Source of the DNA: a virus
DNA: 64,000 nucleotides
IMG/VR virus record: IMGVR_UViG_3300025141_000042
Span: 1 to 64,000 of that record
Reading direction: 5' to 3' (one strand)
The position numbers and the translations under genes are program-made. Positions 47,481-55,338 of the stretch are shown piece after piece. Under the pieces are notes generated by a model. That model did no database searches. It was not told the origin of the DNA and saw only the letters and a program-made list of their open reading frames with translations. The stretch's first letter is position 1; the number at the start of each line of letters is the position of its first letter.

Positions 47481-47505
47481 AAAAAGCGCACCACAAGGGT
47501 GCGCT
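47481..47505. terminator. Bidirectional-type terminator
   Basis: AGCGCACC-ACAAG-GGTGCGCT (47485-47505) is an 8-bp stem. On the minus strand it is followed by TTTTTG, ending the hsp20 message; on the plus strand it follows the MopE/VWA gene directly. Confidence 0.7.
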
Positions 47506-47529
47506 CCTACTTTGTATCTGTTGTAATGC

Positions 47530-47976
47530 CTAGGCAATTGCAATAGATGTTGGTTTTGATTCTTCCGTTGGGGGGATCACAACCCTCAGCAATCCATTTT
47601 CAAATGAAGCATCTGAACTCTTCATCTCAAGTTGGTTCTCGTAATCGACAAACGACTTCGAGAAAGACCTCCGAGCAATCCGACGCGATGGTGCGTCACC
47701 TTTCGAGGCAGAGTCACAAGAGATCGTAATATAGTTATCCCTCACTTCCACCTTTAAGTCTTCCCTGGAGAAACCAGCGAGAGCTACCTCGATCACCTGA
47801 TTATTTTCCTCATCCTTGTAGATATCCGTAAGGGGATATCCTTCCGTGGATTTCTTTGTGACCTCGCCGGACCAATCTGGCGAGCGAATGATCAGTTGTT
47901 CGAAGATCGAGTCAAGCACCGATTGTCCCATGATGGACGGAAAGTAGTGGTTTCTAGTTAGTTTATTATTAGTCAT
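47530..47976 (-). CDS. hsp20: Hsp20-family small heat-shock protein
   Basis: In this 148-residue protein the alpha-crystallin domain is recognised by YPLTDIYKDEENNQVIEVAL, AGFSREDLKVEVRDNYITIS and the final ENGLLRVVIPP. It acts as a holdase preventing aggregation. It shares its block with GroEL and ClpP, suggesting a proteostasis module for virion or host proteins. It is driven by a perfect-consensus promoter with an overlapping operator. Confidence 0.9.
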   Translation of the reverse strand: MTNNKLTRNHYFPSIMGQSVLDSIFEQLIIRSPDWSGEVTKKSTEGYPLTDIYKDEENNQVIEVALAGFSREDLKVEVRDNYITISCDSASKGDAPSRRIARRSFSKSFVDYENQLEMKSSDASFENGLLRVVIPPTEESKPTSIAIA

Positions 47977-48043
47977 GTTTATTCTCCTTTAAAAGCAAGT
48001 TTATGACTTGGTTAACGTGCCCCGACATGGCAGCACAGATACT

Positions 48044-48072
48044 ATTATAAACACCCAAGCACTGGGTGTCAA
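48044..48072 (-). promoter_or_regulatory. Consensus sigma70 promoter of hsp20
   Basis: TTGACA (48067-48072), a 17-bp spacer and TATAAT (48044-48049): a perfect match to the consensus. The spacer is occupied by an inverted repeat. Confidence 0.85.
48051..48069. promoter_or_regulatory. Operator-like inverted repeat in the hsp20 promoter
   Basis: ACACCCA-AGCAC-TGGGTGT is a perfect 7-bp inverted repeat filling the spacer between -10 and -35 of the hsp20 promoter. A repressor here would block the promoter. It does not match CIRCE or HAIR consensus elements. Confidence 0.55.
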
Positions 48073-48081
48073 GTTCTTATC

Positions 48082-48483
48082 TTATGAATTTACAATTGTA
48101 CCTTCAGACCAAAAGCGATCATTCTTTTTCTGGTCCGTGATTACCAGGACTTCGATACAGTCTTTCTTTAGTCGATGTCGGTAATATTCAAGGTTCCCGT
48201 AGAGCGGCCGAGAGGTCTTCCTTTGGAACTTTTCTCTGGGTGGGGGTTGGTTCAGGAACTGCAAGCATGCTTCAACCAGTTGCCTCTCAGGGACTCCCTG
48301 GTCTAAGCGTTGCTTTAGTTCTGCATCCAAATCCAATTGACCTGCAACGACCCATCGTTTGCTGCCAAAACCCTTCACATCCCAAAACATCGAACCGTGG
48401 TATCTTCCATCCCTCTTCTTTTCGTCTCTTGCTGCGAAACCGTATTCTTCAACGGGTTTCCACTTGCATGGTACTGTCTCCAT
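48082..48483 (-). CDS. Hypothetical protein
   Basis: The 133-residue product METVPCKWKPVEEYGFAARD is mixed alpha/beta with GSKRWVVAGQLDLDAELKQ and ends VLVITDQKKNDRFWSEG. It lies between glutaredoxin and the hsp20 promoter. No domain recognised. Confidence 0.6.
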   Translation of the reverse strand: METVPCKWKPVEEYGFAARDEKKRDGRYHGSMFWDVKGFGSKRWVVAGQLDLDAELKQRLDQGVPERQLVEACLQFLNQPPPREKFQRKTSRPLYGNLEYYRHRLKKDCIEVLVITDQKKNDRFWSEGTIVNS

Positions 48484-48485
48484 CT

Positions 48486-48740
48486 TTATCTACCTCTCTT
48501 CTCAAGGAGTTTTTCTAGTTCGGTGAATCCGCCCACCAGATCCATCTTTCCCCTGCTGTCGCACTCCAAGACAACGGGGACTGTTGGGTGGTTAAATTGC
48601 TTCTTGACCATCTCGTGATATCCAACAGAATTATCAACAACTGTCACAACGTATTCAGTGCTGGAACTCTCCAGTAACTCAACCGCAAGTTTGCAATAGG
48701 GGCAATCGACTTTTATGAAAAGGTGGAAAAAACTAAACAC
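48486..48740 (-). CDS. Glutaredoxin
   Basis: The 84-residue product has CPYC at residues 13-16 in IKVDCPYCKLAVELLESS, the cis-Pro VPVVLE, and GGFTELEKLLE: all hallmarks of glutaredoxin/NrdH. It would reduce disulfides, for example of a ribonucleotide reductase, though none is visible in this window. Confidence 0.85.
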   Translation of the reverse strand: MFSFFHLFIKVDCPYCKLAVELLESSSTEYVVTVVDNSVGYHEMVKKQFNHPTVPVVLECDSRGKMDLVGGFTELEKLLEKRGR

Positions 48741-48748
48741 TCTCTAAC

Positions 48749-49039
48749 CTAACCCTTCAGTAAAGTTCTCTTTGATGACCGGCACTTCTCCACGATTTGT
48801 GCCGGAGTTCCTATGACTCTTATTTCGTGGGGTCGCAATCCGGAGCGAATCGTGACGCGGGAAAAGGAATGACTTGCATTCAGTTCCGGCGGCAAGGCAC
48901 CCTCCTGCAAGAGAGACTCGGCACGTTCATCTCGGCGGACGCTAATGATCTGCTCGGGGTTGACGTAGACCTCTCCTAATTGGAGTTTGTACTCGCCGGC
49001 AAAAGTTTCCCAATTCACTTCAACTAATTCTACTAGCAT
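48749..49039 (-). CDS. Small FlbD-like beta protein
   Basis: From MLVELVEVNWETFAGEYKLQ (49039) the 96-residue product has VYVNPEQIISVRRD and FSRVTIRSGLRPHEIRVIGT. The VNP-x-x-I-x-S-V motif is shared with small FlbD-like proteins. Function in a phage is unknown. Confidence 0.6.
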   Translation of the reverse strand: MLVELVEVNWETFAGEYKLQLGEVYVNPEQIISVRRDERAESLLQEGALPPELNASHSFSRVTIRSGLRPHEIRVIGTPAQIVEKCRSSKRTLLKG

Positions 49040-49280
49040 GCTGCTCTCCTTCTGTGCTCTTCTCAAAGAGGTATATCGACTTTGAGAGCACAAGCCAAAC
49101 CTGTCCGCCGCAGACTATCCTAGAATAACCCTCCAGTTGTTTGCATTTATTCAGATAAATGGCCAACTCTGGTTTTGCGGTGAACATGTATTTGTCTATA
49201 TATCGCAAGGGTTCTTCTCCGCTTTCTATTTCGACGAGAAGAACCTCCGATGGGATATGTAGTAAGTCGCCTGCCCTCAA
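49020..49280 (-). CDS. Small SH3/KOW-like protein
   Basis: The 86-residue product starts MRAGDLLHIPSEVLLVEIES and has IVCGGQVWLVLSKSIYLFE. AGDLLHI is the family start, though the later strands differ. Confidence 0.55.
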   Translation of the reverse strand: MRAGDLLHIPSEVLLVEIESGEEPLRYIDKYMFTAKPELAIYLNKCKQLEGYSRIVCGGQVWLVLSKSIYLFEKSTEGEQHASRIS

Positions 49281-49561
49281 GCACCCTCCGGGTTATTGCT
49301 GGCACTGAGAAGTTCGTGGTACTGCGAAAGGATGCTAGCACAATCCTCCAGACGTTCGTTGATTAATCCCAGTTCTCTCTGTGCTCCTTGAAGGATTCCC
49401 ACAGTCTCTGCAATGTCTGCTGTATTGGATAATTTCTCCATCGCGAAACGCAACTTCGAGTTCTGGATTCCACCTAATTTTTGCCGCACGTTATCAATCA
49501 GCATCCTTACGTCTGCTGGAATCTCGCTAGCATCTGTTCTTATTGTTAGTTTTGCACTCAT
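49277..49561 (-). CDS. Small helical protein
   Basis: The 94-residue product MSAKLTIRTDASEIPADVRM is helical (MLIDNVRQKLGGIQNSKLRF; ERLEDCASILSQYHELLSA). No family recognised. The ATG overlaps the next stop by 4 nt. Confidence 0.6.
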   Translation of the reverse strand: MSAKLTIRTDASEIPADVRMLIDNVRQKLGGIQNSKLRFAMEKLSNTADIAETVGILQGAQRELGLINERLEDCASILSQYHELLSASNNPEGA

Positions 49562-49577
49562 CTTAATCCTCTCTCTC

Positions 49578-49847
49578 TCACCCCAATGCAGCGGTGACTA
49601 TATATGAAACAACGCCAATCATGGCAGAAACGAGCATCCAAAGCAACTTGGTGGATGTGTTCTTCCACCCCTCAAGTTCCCTTATCCTCGCATAAAGACC
49701 CTCATCAGGATGATACACTGCTTCTCTGACCTTTGAGATATCGGCGGCCATGGATTCCTGCTTCTCACGGAGTTCGTCAATCTTCATGTCTAATACATCC
49801 AGTTTGCCATCGAGCATGCTCAAGCAAAGGTTTGTCTTATCTTCCAT
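49578..49847 (-). CDS. Coiled-coil membrane-anchored protein
   Basis: In this 89-residue protein a coiled coil (LDVLDMKIDELREKQESMAA) is followed by a C-terminal hydrophobic helix LLWMLVSAMIGVVSYIVTA. GGAGG precedes the ATG. The helix at the very C-terminus suggests tail-anchoring, as in some spanins or lysis regulators. Confidence 0.65.
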   Translation of the reverse strand: MEDKTNLCLSMLDGKLDVLDMKIDELREKQESMAADISKVREAVYHPDEGLYARIRELEGWKNTSTKLLWMLVSAMIGVVSYIVTAALG

Positions 49848-49883
49848 GTGGTTTTCCTCCGCCGGTTACTTTGATTTGCCTGT

Positions 49884-49891
49884 ATAAATAG
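49884..49891 (-). promoter_or_regulatory. Late-promoter-like octamer CTATTTAT
   Basis: It lies 36 nt before the ATG at 49847, just after the groEL stop, as part of AACTATTTATAC. Confidence 0.5.
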
Positions 49892-49895
49892 TTCC

Positions 49896-51467
49896 TTACT
49901 CGTCAATTATCGCGTGACTTGTTGTGATAAGAGTACCGATTGCCGATACAGAATTCTGAAGTGCACACCGGGTTACTTTTACTGGATCGATGATGCCATT
50001 TTCCTTGAGATCTACAATCTCGCCTGTCGAAAAATTAAAACCTGTACCCTCTTCGGTAGACAATGCCTGGTCTAAGACAACATCTGGTTTCATTCCTGCG
50101 TTTCTGGCCATCTGCTTAATCGGTGCCTGGACGGCATCAGTAACGATCTTTACGCCAAGTTCTTGATCTCGGTTTTCAGCATCTATCTCCACTTCCTTCG
50201 ATGCCAAGAGGAGTGCCATGCCGCCGCCGGAGATCATTCCCTCCTGTTGTGCCGACTTGACTGCCTCAAGGGCATCTTCGATGCGATGCTTTTTCTCAAT
50301 CATCTCCACTTCCGTATTGCCGCCAACATTGATAATAGCAATGCCGCTGGCCAAGCGAGTGATACGTTCTTGGATCCTTTCACAGACCTGCATATTGTCA
50401 GTCTGCTCAAACTGAGACTTGAGAAGTTCAACACGCTCGGAGACCTGCTCTTCGCTTCCGTTACCTCCGACAACAGTTGTCAGTGTCTTAGTTGCCTCAA
50501 TTGATTTAGCATTACCCAAGTTAGTCAGTTTAACGTCTCTCAACTTCAAGCCCGAGGAGCGGGAAATGAATGTGGCGCCGACACTGATTGCTAAGTCTTC
50601 CAGGATGTTTCGTCTCTCCTCGCCATAGCGGGGGCCCTTGATAGCAGCAACTTTCATAGTTCCTCGTGCTGCGTTCATTATCATTGCCGCGAGTGCCTGA
50701 CCTTCTATCTCCTCGGCGACAACCACTAGTGGGCGACCATCTCTCGCGATCAGTTCTAGGACCGGTAAAATGTCTTCTACGAATTCTATCTTTTCATCGG
50801 TAACAAGGAATAGGGGATCGTTGTATTTCAGCACTCCCCTGCGCTCGTCGGTCACAAACGCGCCGGCAGCATAACCGTTATCGAAACGAAAACCTTCCAC
50901 GAGATCCAGACTTGTATCTAATGATTTGCCATCCTCAATTGTAATCGAACCATCTTTGCCGATCATATCGATTGCCGTAGAGATAAGTTTGCCGATGGTC
51001 CTGTCTCCGTTCGCTGAGATGGTAGCAATGTCCTCAATATCCGACAGTTTTGTTACCTTCTTTGAAATGTTGCGAAGATTGGAGACAATCACAGAGGTTG
51101 CCTTGTCAATGCCACGTTTCAGTTCGACAGGAGAGGCACCGGCAACGATGTGCTTCTGTGCCTCTAGAAAAATAGCACGAGCAATAACAATTGCAGTAGT
51201 GGTTCCATCGCCAGCACTATTGTTGGTCTCCTCGCTTGCTTGTTTGATTATTTGTGCGCCAACATTCTCAAACGGGTCGTCAAAGTCTACGAACCGTGCG
51301 ACAGTTACACCGTCTTTAGTGATAATTGGAGAACCACTCTTCGGGTGGAGAATCACATTCCTCCCTTTGGGGCCCATGGTGGCAGAAACATTGTCGGCCA
51401 ACTTGTTTATGCCATTTAAAATTTTCTGATTTAAACCTTTTTGCGTATCAAGGTATTGTTTCGACAT
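49896..51467 (-). CDS. groEL: GroEL-type chaperonin
   Basis: In this 523-residue protein MGPKGRNVIL, GDGTTTAIVIARAI (the ATPase loop), EVEMIEKKHRIEDALEAVKS and EGMISGGGMALL match group I chaperonins closely, including the catalytic Asp in IEDAL. The C-terminus ends IIDE without the GGM tail. Length is about 25 residues shorter than E. coli GroEL. No groES is visible, so it may use the host's co-chaperonin or work alone, as some phage GroELs do. Confidence 0.95.
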   Translation of the reverse strand: MSKQYLDTQKGLNQKILNGINKLADNVSATMGPKGRNVILHPKSGSPIITKDGVTVARFVDFDDPFENVGAQIIKQASEETNNSAGDGTTTAIVIARAIFLEAQKHIVAGASPVELKRGIDKATSVIVSNLRNISKKVTKLSDIEDIATISANGDRTIGKLISTAIDMIGKDGSITIEDGKSLDTSLDLVEGFRFDNGYAAGAFVTDERRGVLKYNDPLFLVTDEKIEFVEDILPVLELIARDGRPLVVVAEEIEGQALAAMIMNAARGTMKVAAIKGPRYGEERRNILEDLAISVGATFISRSSGLKLRDVKLTNLGNAKSIEATKTLTTVVGGNGSEEQVSERVELLKSQFEQTDNMQVCERIQERITRLASGIAIINVGGNTEVEMIEKKHRIEDALEAVKSAQQEGMISGGGMALLLASKEVEIDAENRDQELGVKIVTDAVQAPIKQMARNAGMKPDVVLDQALSTEEGTGFNFSTGEIVDLKENGIIDPVKVTRCALQNSVSAIGTLITTSHAIIDE

Positions 51468-51504
51468 TATTCCTCCGATCAGTTAAGTGATCATCTTTTT
51501 GGTT

Positions 51505-51533
51505 ATTATACAGATAAAAAACATCTTTGTCAA
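51505..51533 (-). promoter_or_regulatory. Consensus sigma70 promoter of groEL
   Basis: TTGACA (51528-51533), 17 bp, TATAAT (51505-51510): a perfect consensus. GATC words flank the leader, and CGGAGGA precedes the ATG. Confidence 0.85.
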
Positions 51534-51536
51534 GGA

Positions 51537-52973
51537 TTAATTTTCCCGATCAGTTTTGTTGTTCGGATCCGTGCCGGCGAGGGATACAACTTTCGCGGTC
51601 TTATCTGGCAACTCGTTGGCCTTCTCAGTCGCTGCGATGCCGACTGCTGCCCTGTTGGAGGCTATTGTAGTTAAGTAAGTCTGGACAGTTTCGGTAAATG
51701 TGGCCAAACTGTTGAACATATCAATTATCGCTTCGTCAATCTGCCCTACGGCTACTTCAATAGTCTTTGCAATGTCTGCATCTGAAAAGTTCAACACAAT
51801 TGGTGGTTCAAGATTTCCCTCTGCCAGCGCGAACTTCATCCACTCAGACTGGGTGAGACTAAAATCTGTGTGTATTTTTTCGGTTTTTGGATCGTGTCCG
51901 GTCAAATTACGCTTTTTAAACTTGGCATTATAAAGTTTTCCCATCTGTCCTATTAGTTTCAGAAATCTTTGGCGTTCATCAGAAGGCATTTCTTCTGCAC
52001 GTGCTCTGGGATTGGTTTTGGCGTTGGCACCAACAACCTTTCCTAGAAGGGGACCAAGATCATCGACATCAAGCAAATTACGCAACCCTTCTTCGTCAAT
52101 ATCAAGAATTTCGCCCGTCTGCGCCATCTGTGATATCACATCAAGAACTTCTGTTCCTGTTAGTTTGTCACCCTGACCTTCTTGTACTGCATTGGTAGCC
52201 AAAAATGTTTTACGATATTGGGGTTTCAAAACAACCTTGGCAGGATCTTCTGGATCGGGATCAAAGAGATCTTTGTTAAGAAACTCGTTTATATTTGTTG
52301 CATCAACAGTGAACCTGTAGAATGCCAGAGAACCAACCTGACCCGAACTACCCGCTGGTTTTTTGATAAATATATCAAAATAAACCCTTTTAGTTGGGCT
52401 ATTGTTTAGAGATGCATAGAGGTTCTTGATACTACCATCAACCGCTGCCTTGCCGTCGATTTTCGTTTTAATCGAAATAGGCGTCCCATCAACATCTATG
52501 ACGTCGCCAATCTGAAGTTCTTTGTTCGCTAGGCCAGCTTCTTCTTGGGCCGAGCGATAAAAGGCACTTATAAGCCCTTCATTAACAAAACCTGCCGGAG
52601 ATGCCTGAAAGCTCTTAAACAACCTATTGAAAGTCTCTAACAAGATAATCTGAGATAGAATTCTCCTTGGGTTCTTGATCTTTCCGAGAGTGCCCTCCCT
52701 TAGTTTAGTCATTTGCTGCTCGATGATTTTCAAGCGGTCCTGTACAGAATCCTTGCCAGCAGTTGCGGTCCTAACGATGCGATCAAGTTCTGCGCGCTCC
52801 ACCGTATCTAACTTGCCCCAGTTCTCTGACATCTGCAACTTAAAGAGTTCTAGCACCTTGCCTTGTTCTGCCTTCAACCTGCTCTCTTCGTTCAGAGGTG
52901 CTACTTCTTTTTTCCCAGCAAACAGGGTATCTATTTCTAGTTCAACAAACCTCAACAATTCCTTTGCGCTCAT
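51537..52973 (-). CDS. Large hypothetical, probable virion protein
   Basis: The 478-residue product starts MSAKELLRFVELEIDTLFAG and is helical at the N-terminus (LDRIVRTATAGKDSVQDRLK). A central segment (ELQIGDVIDVDGTPISIKTK) and a conserved-looking NAKTNPRARAEEMPSDERQR follow. It lies between groEL and the acidic virion-like gene, with an octamer upstream, so virion association is likely but unproven. Confidence 0.6.
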   Translation of the reverse strand: MSAKELLRFVELEIDTLFAGKKEVAPLNEESRLKAEQGKVLELFKLQMSENWGKLDTVERAELDRIVRTATAGKDSVQDRLKIIEQQMTKLREGTLGKIKNPRRILSQIILLETFNRLFKSFQASPAGFVNEGLISAFYRSAQEEAGLANKELQIGDVIDVDGTPISIKTKIDGKAAVDGSIKNLYASLNNSPTKRVYFDIFIKKPAGSSGQVGSLAFYRFTVDATNINEFLNKDLFDPDPEDPAKVVLKPQYRKTFLATNAVQEGQGDKLTGTEVLDVISQMAQTGEILDIDEEGLRNLLDVDDLGPLLGKVVGANAKTNPRARAEEMPSDERQRFLKLIGQMGKLYNAKFKKRNLTGHDPKTEKIHTDFSLTQSEWMKFALAEGNLEPPIVLNFSDADIAKTIEVAVGQIDEAIIDMFNSLATFTETVQTYLTTIASNRAAVGIAATEKANELPDKTAKVVSLAGTDPNNKTDREN

Positions 52974-53045
52974 CTGGTCATTTCCTTCTCCCGAAATAGG
53001 ATTTAATTATTAACTATTGTAACATAATTAAGTAGGTATTGTAAT

Positions 53046-53053
53046 ATAAATAG
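53046..53053 (-). promoter_or_regulatory. Late-promoter-like octamer CTATTTAT
   Basis: It lies 72 nt before the ATG at 52973 (CCTATTTATATTAC). A variant, CTACTTAA, sits at 53028-53035. Confidence 0.4.
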
Positions 53054-53075
53054 GCAATACAAATCGCAAAACAGC

Positions 53076-53111
53076 AAAAACCACTCACTAGAGGGCATGC
53101 GAGTGGTTTTT
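53076..53111. terminator. Bidirectional terminator
   Basis: AAAAACCACTC and GAGTGGTTTTT form an 11-bp stem with T-runs on both strands. It lies 55 nt after the stop of 53166-53783. Confidence 0.75.
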
Positions 53112-53165
53112 ACTTACTGATTGTTACTGTCCAATAAAATTATTTATTAATATATTGTTATTTTA

Positions 53166-53783
53166 TTACTTATTTTCGGCAGCGAGTCGCTCTTTGACAC
53201 GTTTGGTCACTTCAGCAACAACGCTATCCAAATCCAAATTCGATTCTTGGTAGACTTCGCCTTCGCCTTCGACCGGTGCGTCAGCGATTTCCATTTCGGC
53301 ATCTGCATCCAAATCCGCTGGCATCTCATCGTCGGCAGGTGCTTCTGCTTCGGCCGAGTCCATGGACACTTCTACTCCCAAAACAGCGGCAACTGCGTTA
53401 ACTACGTCTTTCAGCAGTCCTTCTTTGTCGCCTAAGTCTGCATCGTCTGCCATCGCATCCATCGCATCGTCTGCTGGAGGTTCGTCTGCTGGAGGTTCGT
53501 CTGCTGGAGGTTCGTCTGCCATTGGGTCGTCTTCCATTTCCTCTTTTGTGATCTCTTCTTTGGCAATTTCCTCGCTTACTTCTTCGTCAGTGACTTCATT
53601 AACCTCTTCTTTGGCGGACCCTTCGGTCACCTCGTCGGTCACTTCTTCGTCAACAACTTTGTTAACCTCTTCCAATTCTTCTTTATATAAGTCTGTAACA
53701 AACTCTTCTGCCAATGGTTTTAGATTTGCCAATCGCATGAACTGGCGGACGGAACCTTCTTCAAGTAAAGCTTTCTTTGACAT
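53166..53783 (-). CDS. Acidic virion/scaffold-like protein
   Basis: The 205-residue product starts MSKKALLEEGSVRQFMRLAN; LLEE|G fits an LxE cleavage site and the RQFMRLANLKPLAEEF stretch resembles N-termini of phage internal proteins. The middle is extremely Glu/Asp-rich with EEVTDEVTEG repeats and three ADEPP units. A scaffold, core or internal protein is inferred. Confidence 0.6.
   Translation of the reverse strand: MSKKALLEEGSVRQFMRLANLKPLAEEFVTDLYKEELEEVNKVVDEEVTDEVTEGSAKEEVNEVTDEEVSEEIAKEEITKEEMEDDPMADEPPADEPPADEPPADDAMDAMADDADLGDKEGLLKDVVNAVAAVLGVEVSMDSAEAEAPADDEMPADLDADAEMEIADAPVEGEGEVYQESNLDLDSVVAEVTKRVKERLAAENK
53470..53514 (-). repeat. Three 15-bp tandem repeats (ADEPP units)
   Basis: Three identical units TCTGCTGGAGGTTCG encode consecutive ADEPP repeats in the acidic protein. 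A variable coding microsatellite-like array, likely a flexible linker. Confidence 0.8.
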
Positions 53784-53847
53784 AATTCACTCTCTCCCTC
53801 TTTTTTTTATTGCCGCTATGGTTTGCGACAAAGAAATTAAATCACTT

Positions 53848-53855
53848 ATAAGTAG
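53848..53855 (-). promoter_or_regulatory. Late-promoter-like octamer CTACTTAT
   Basis: It lies 64 nt before the ATG at 53783 (ATACTACTTATAAG). Confidence 0.45.
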
Positions 53856-53880
53856 TATTTAAAAACGCAAAAAACCCCTC

Positions 53881-54120
53881 TCACTGAGTTATACCGCGTA
53901 TTCTTTTAGAAAGTTTTATCAAGGATGTATCTTGGATCTGTTTCACCCTGACATAACTTATTTTCAATCTTTCTGCAACTTCGTGCAGTGTCATATCTCC
54001 GTTCTTTTCTATCGAGATTAGTGCACAGTTCTGTTCTTCTCCATGTTCTATCCACATCCTGCAATCAGTCTTCGTGCATTCCTCGTTTTTGGCCATACAC
54101 TCTTTCGCGCACTTTCTCAT
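53881..54120 (-). CDS. Sigma-70 region-4-like protein
   Basis: In this 79-residue protein the C-terminal half MTLHEVAERLKISYVRVKQI (residues 46-65) is a helix-turn-helix like sigma-70 region 4, which reads the -35 box; the N-terminal half is Cys-rich (CAKECMAKNEECTKTDC). With no region 2 it could be a co-activator or anti-sigma rather than a full sigma factor. It is a candidate reader of the late octamers. Confidence 0.6.
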   Translation of the reverse strand: MRKCAKECMAKNEECTKTDCRMWIEHGEEQNCALISIEKNGDMTLHEVAERLKISYVRVKQIQDTSLIKLSKRIRGITQ

Positions 54121-54419
54121 AAATCCATTTCCTCTTCAAACATATCAAAGATGTCTTCTATTTCGCTATCTGGCAATCTAAATCTCCTACCAGTGGCATC
54201 AGAAAGGGTTCTCTCTTTATCGAGGATATTTTGTTTCCCCTTTACATGGAGATCCTTTCTCTTCTTAAATTCCACTATGTATTCGATAAACGCGGGATCG
54301 TCCTCCAAGAAGGATGCAACAACTCCTCTGAAAAATTGCCTTTTAGTGATGCCCTCGTGCTTCAACTTTATAAGCAGTTTGGCATAGGTCGTGTCTTCAT
54401 CTTCGAAACCTATTATCAT
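54117..54419 (-). CDS. Hypothetical protein
   Basis: The start MIIGFEDEDTTYAKLLIKLK (54419) overlaps the ClpP stop (ATGA). The 100-residue product is helical with KRQFFRGVVASFLEDDPAFI and ends in an acidic helix (DIFDMFEEEMDL). Unknown function, but coupled to ClpP. Confidence 0.65.
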   Translation of the reverse strand: MIIGFEDEDTTYAKLLIKLKHEGITKRQFFRGVVASFLEDDPAFIEYIVEFKKRKDLHVKGKQNILDKERTLSDATGRRFRLPDSEIEDIFDMFEEEMDL

Positions 54420-55084
54420 TTGATGTCGCTGTTTGGGGCACCGAGGATATCGTCTACCAGTCCATATTTCAAGCATGTTTTCGCGTCAAACCACAAATCG
54501 TGCTTAAGAATATCTGACAACTGCTTCTTCGGAATCTTGGCATGCCTCTCGTATATGAGTTTTATTCTCCCCATGAGTGTGTCACTGTTTTTCATATCGT
54601 CCTTCAGTTCCTCATACTTTCCCCACATACCAGATGAAAGTTGGTGGATAAGCATATAGGAATTCTCTCTGATATATCTCTCTGTGGCGACCACGCTCAT
54701 CATGGTAGCAGCAGATGCTGCACACCCCTCAACGATAGAGTGGACCGGCGCAGGTACCGAGATAATAGTATCGACCGTAGACAGACCAGCAAAGACACTT
54801 CCACCGTAAGAGTTGATATGAAGTTTAACGGGCGGAGGCGAGATTCCATAACTCTGAGAAGTGGTTACCATCGAATTGGCAATCTCCTGAATATTCTTAT
54901 TTAAGGAAAGACACTCAGTTCTTGTTACCTCCGAATAGAAGTAGATCCTATTCGATGAAGTTGTGACTTGGTTCTCGGTACCCTCATCAGTGCCCGAGGG
55001 CGTAGATGGCGCGGTGGCATGGGTAATATCTTTCCCCCAGTGGGCGAGGGCGCCGGCATTATATTTCAACATAAAATTACTCAC
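54416..55084 (-). CDS. clpP: ClpP-type protease
   Basis: In this 222-residue protein INSYGGSVFAGL, EGCAASAATMMSV (Ser124), YMLIHQLSS (His147) and HDLWFDA (Asp196) give the Ser-His-Asp triad in ClpP order. The N-terminus is 30 residues longer than usual and Ser/Thr-rich. Phage ClpP-like proteases mature heads or degrade host proteins. It is coupled to the gene downstream. Confidence 0.9.
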   Translation of the reverse strand: MSNFMLKYNAGALAHWGKDITHATAPSTPSGTDEGTENQVTTSSNRIYFYSEVTRTECLSLNKNIQEIANSMVTTSQSYGISPPPVKLHINSYGGSVFAGLSTVDTIISVPAPVHSIVEGCAASAATMMSVVATERYIRENSYMLIHQLSSGMWGKYEELKDDMKNSDTLMGRIKLIYERHAKIPKKQLSDILKHDLWFDAKTCLKYGLVDDILGAPNSDIK

Positions 55085-55338
55085 TTTTCCTCCATGGTGC
55101 TCTCAACGACTGAGATTGCAGTATCCCAACAGTTTGGACAATAAAGTCTTACAAGGCCTTCGTCGTTTCGAACGACGACTCTCCAGGACTTTACCATCTC
55201 TTTATCTTTCTTATCGAAGTCTTCCAAACAAGCACTACACTCGTCAGGGAGACGATCAAACATATTCATTTTTTTCTGTAAATCTTTTTTTGCTCTTTTA
55301 GCGCTGGAAGAAATAGTCTTTTTTATTTTCTTCGGCAT
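55081..55338 (-). CDS. Small zinc-ribbon-like protein
   Basis: The 85-residue product has a basic N-terminus (MPKKIKKTISSSAKRAKKDL) and two knuckles, CSACLEDFDKKD and YCPNCWD. Overlap with ClpP is 4 nt. Similar small proteins with CxxC...CPxCW occur in large phages; role unknown. Confidence 0.65.
   Translation of the reverse strand: MPKKIKKTISSSAKRAKKDLQKKMNMFDRLPDECSACLEDFDKKDKEMVKSWRVVVRNDEGLVRLYCPNCWDTAISVVESTMEEK

Noticed and set aside
48749-49039. Possible GroES near groEL
   Set aside because: The length is right but the VNPEQIISV pattern and lack of a GroES mobile-loop motif make it FlbD-like, not a co-chaperonin.
53860-53880. Weak hairpin/T-run beyond the sigma-like gene
   Set aside because: The CTC-AGT-GAG stem is only three pairs, too weak to call a terminator despite the T-run.
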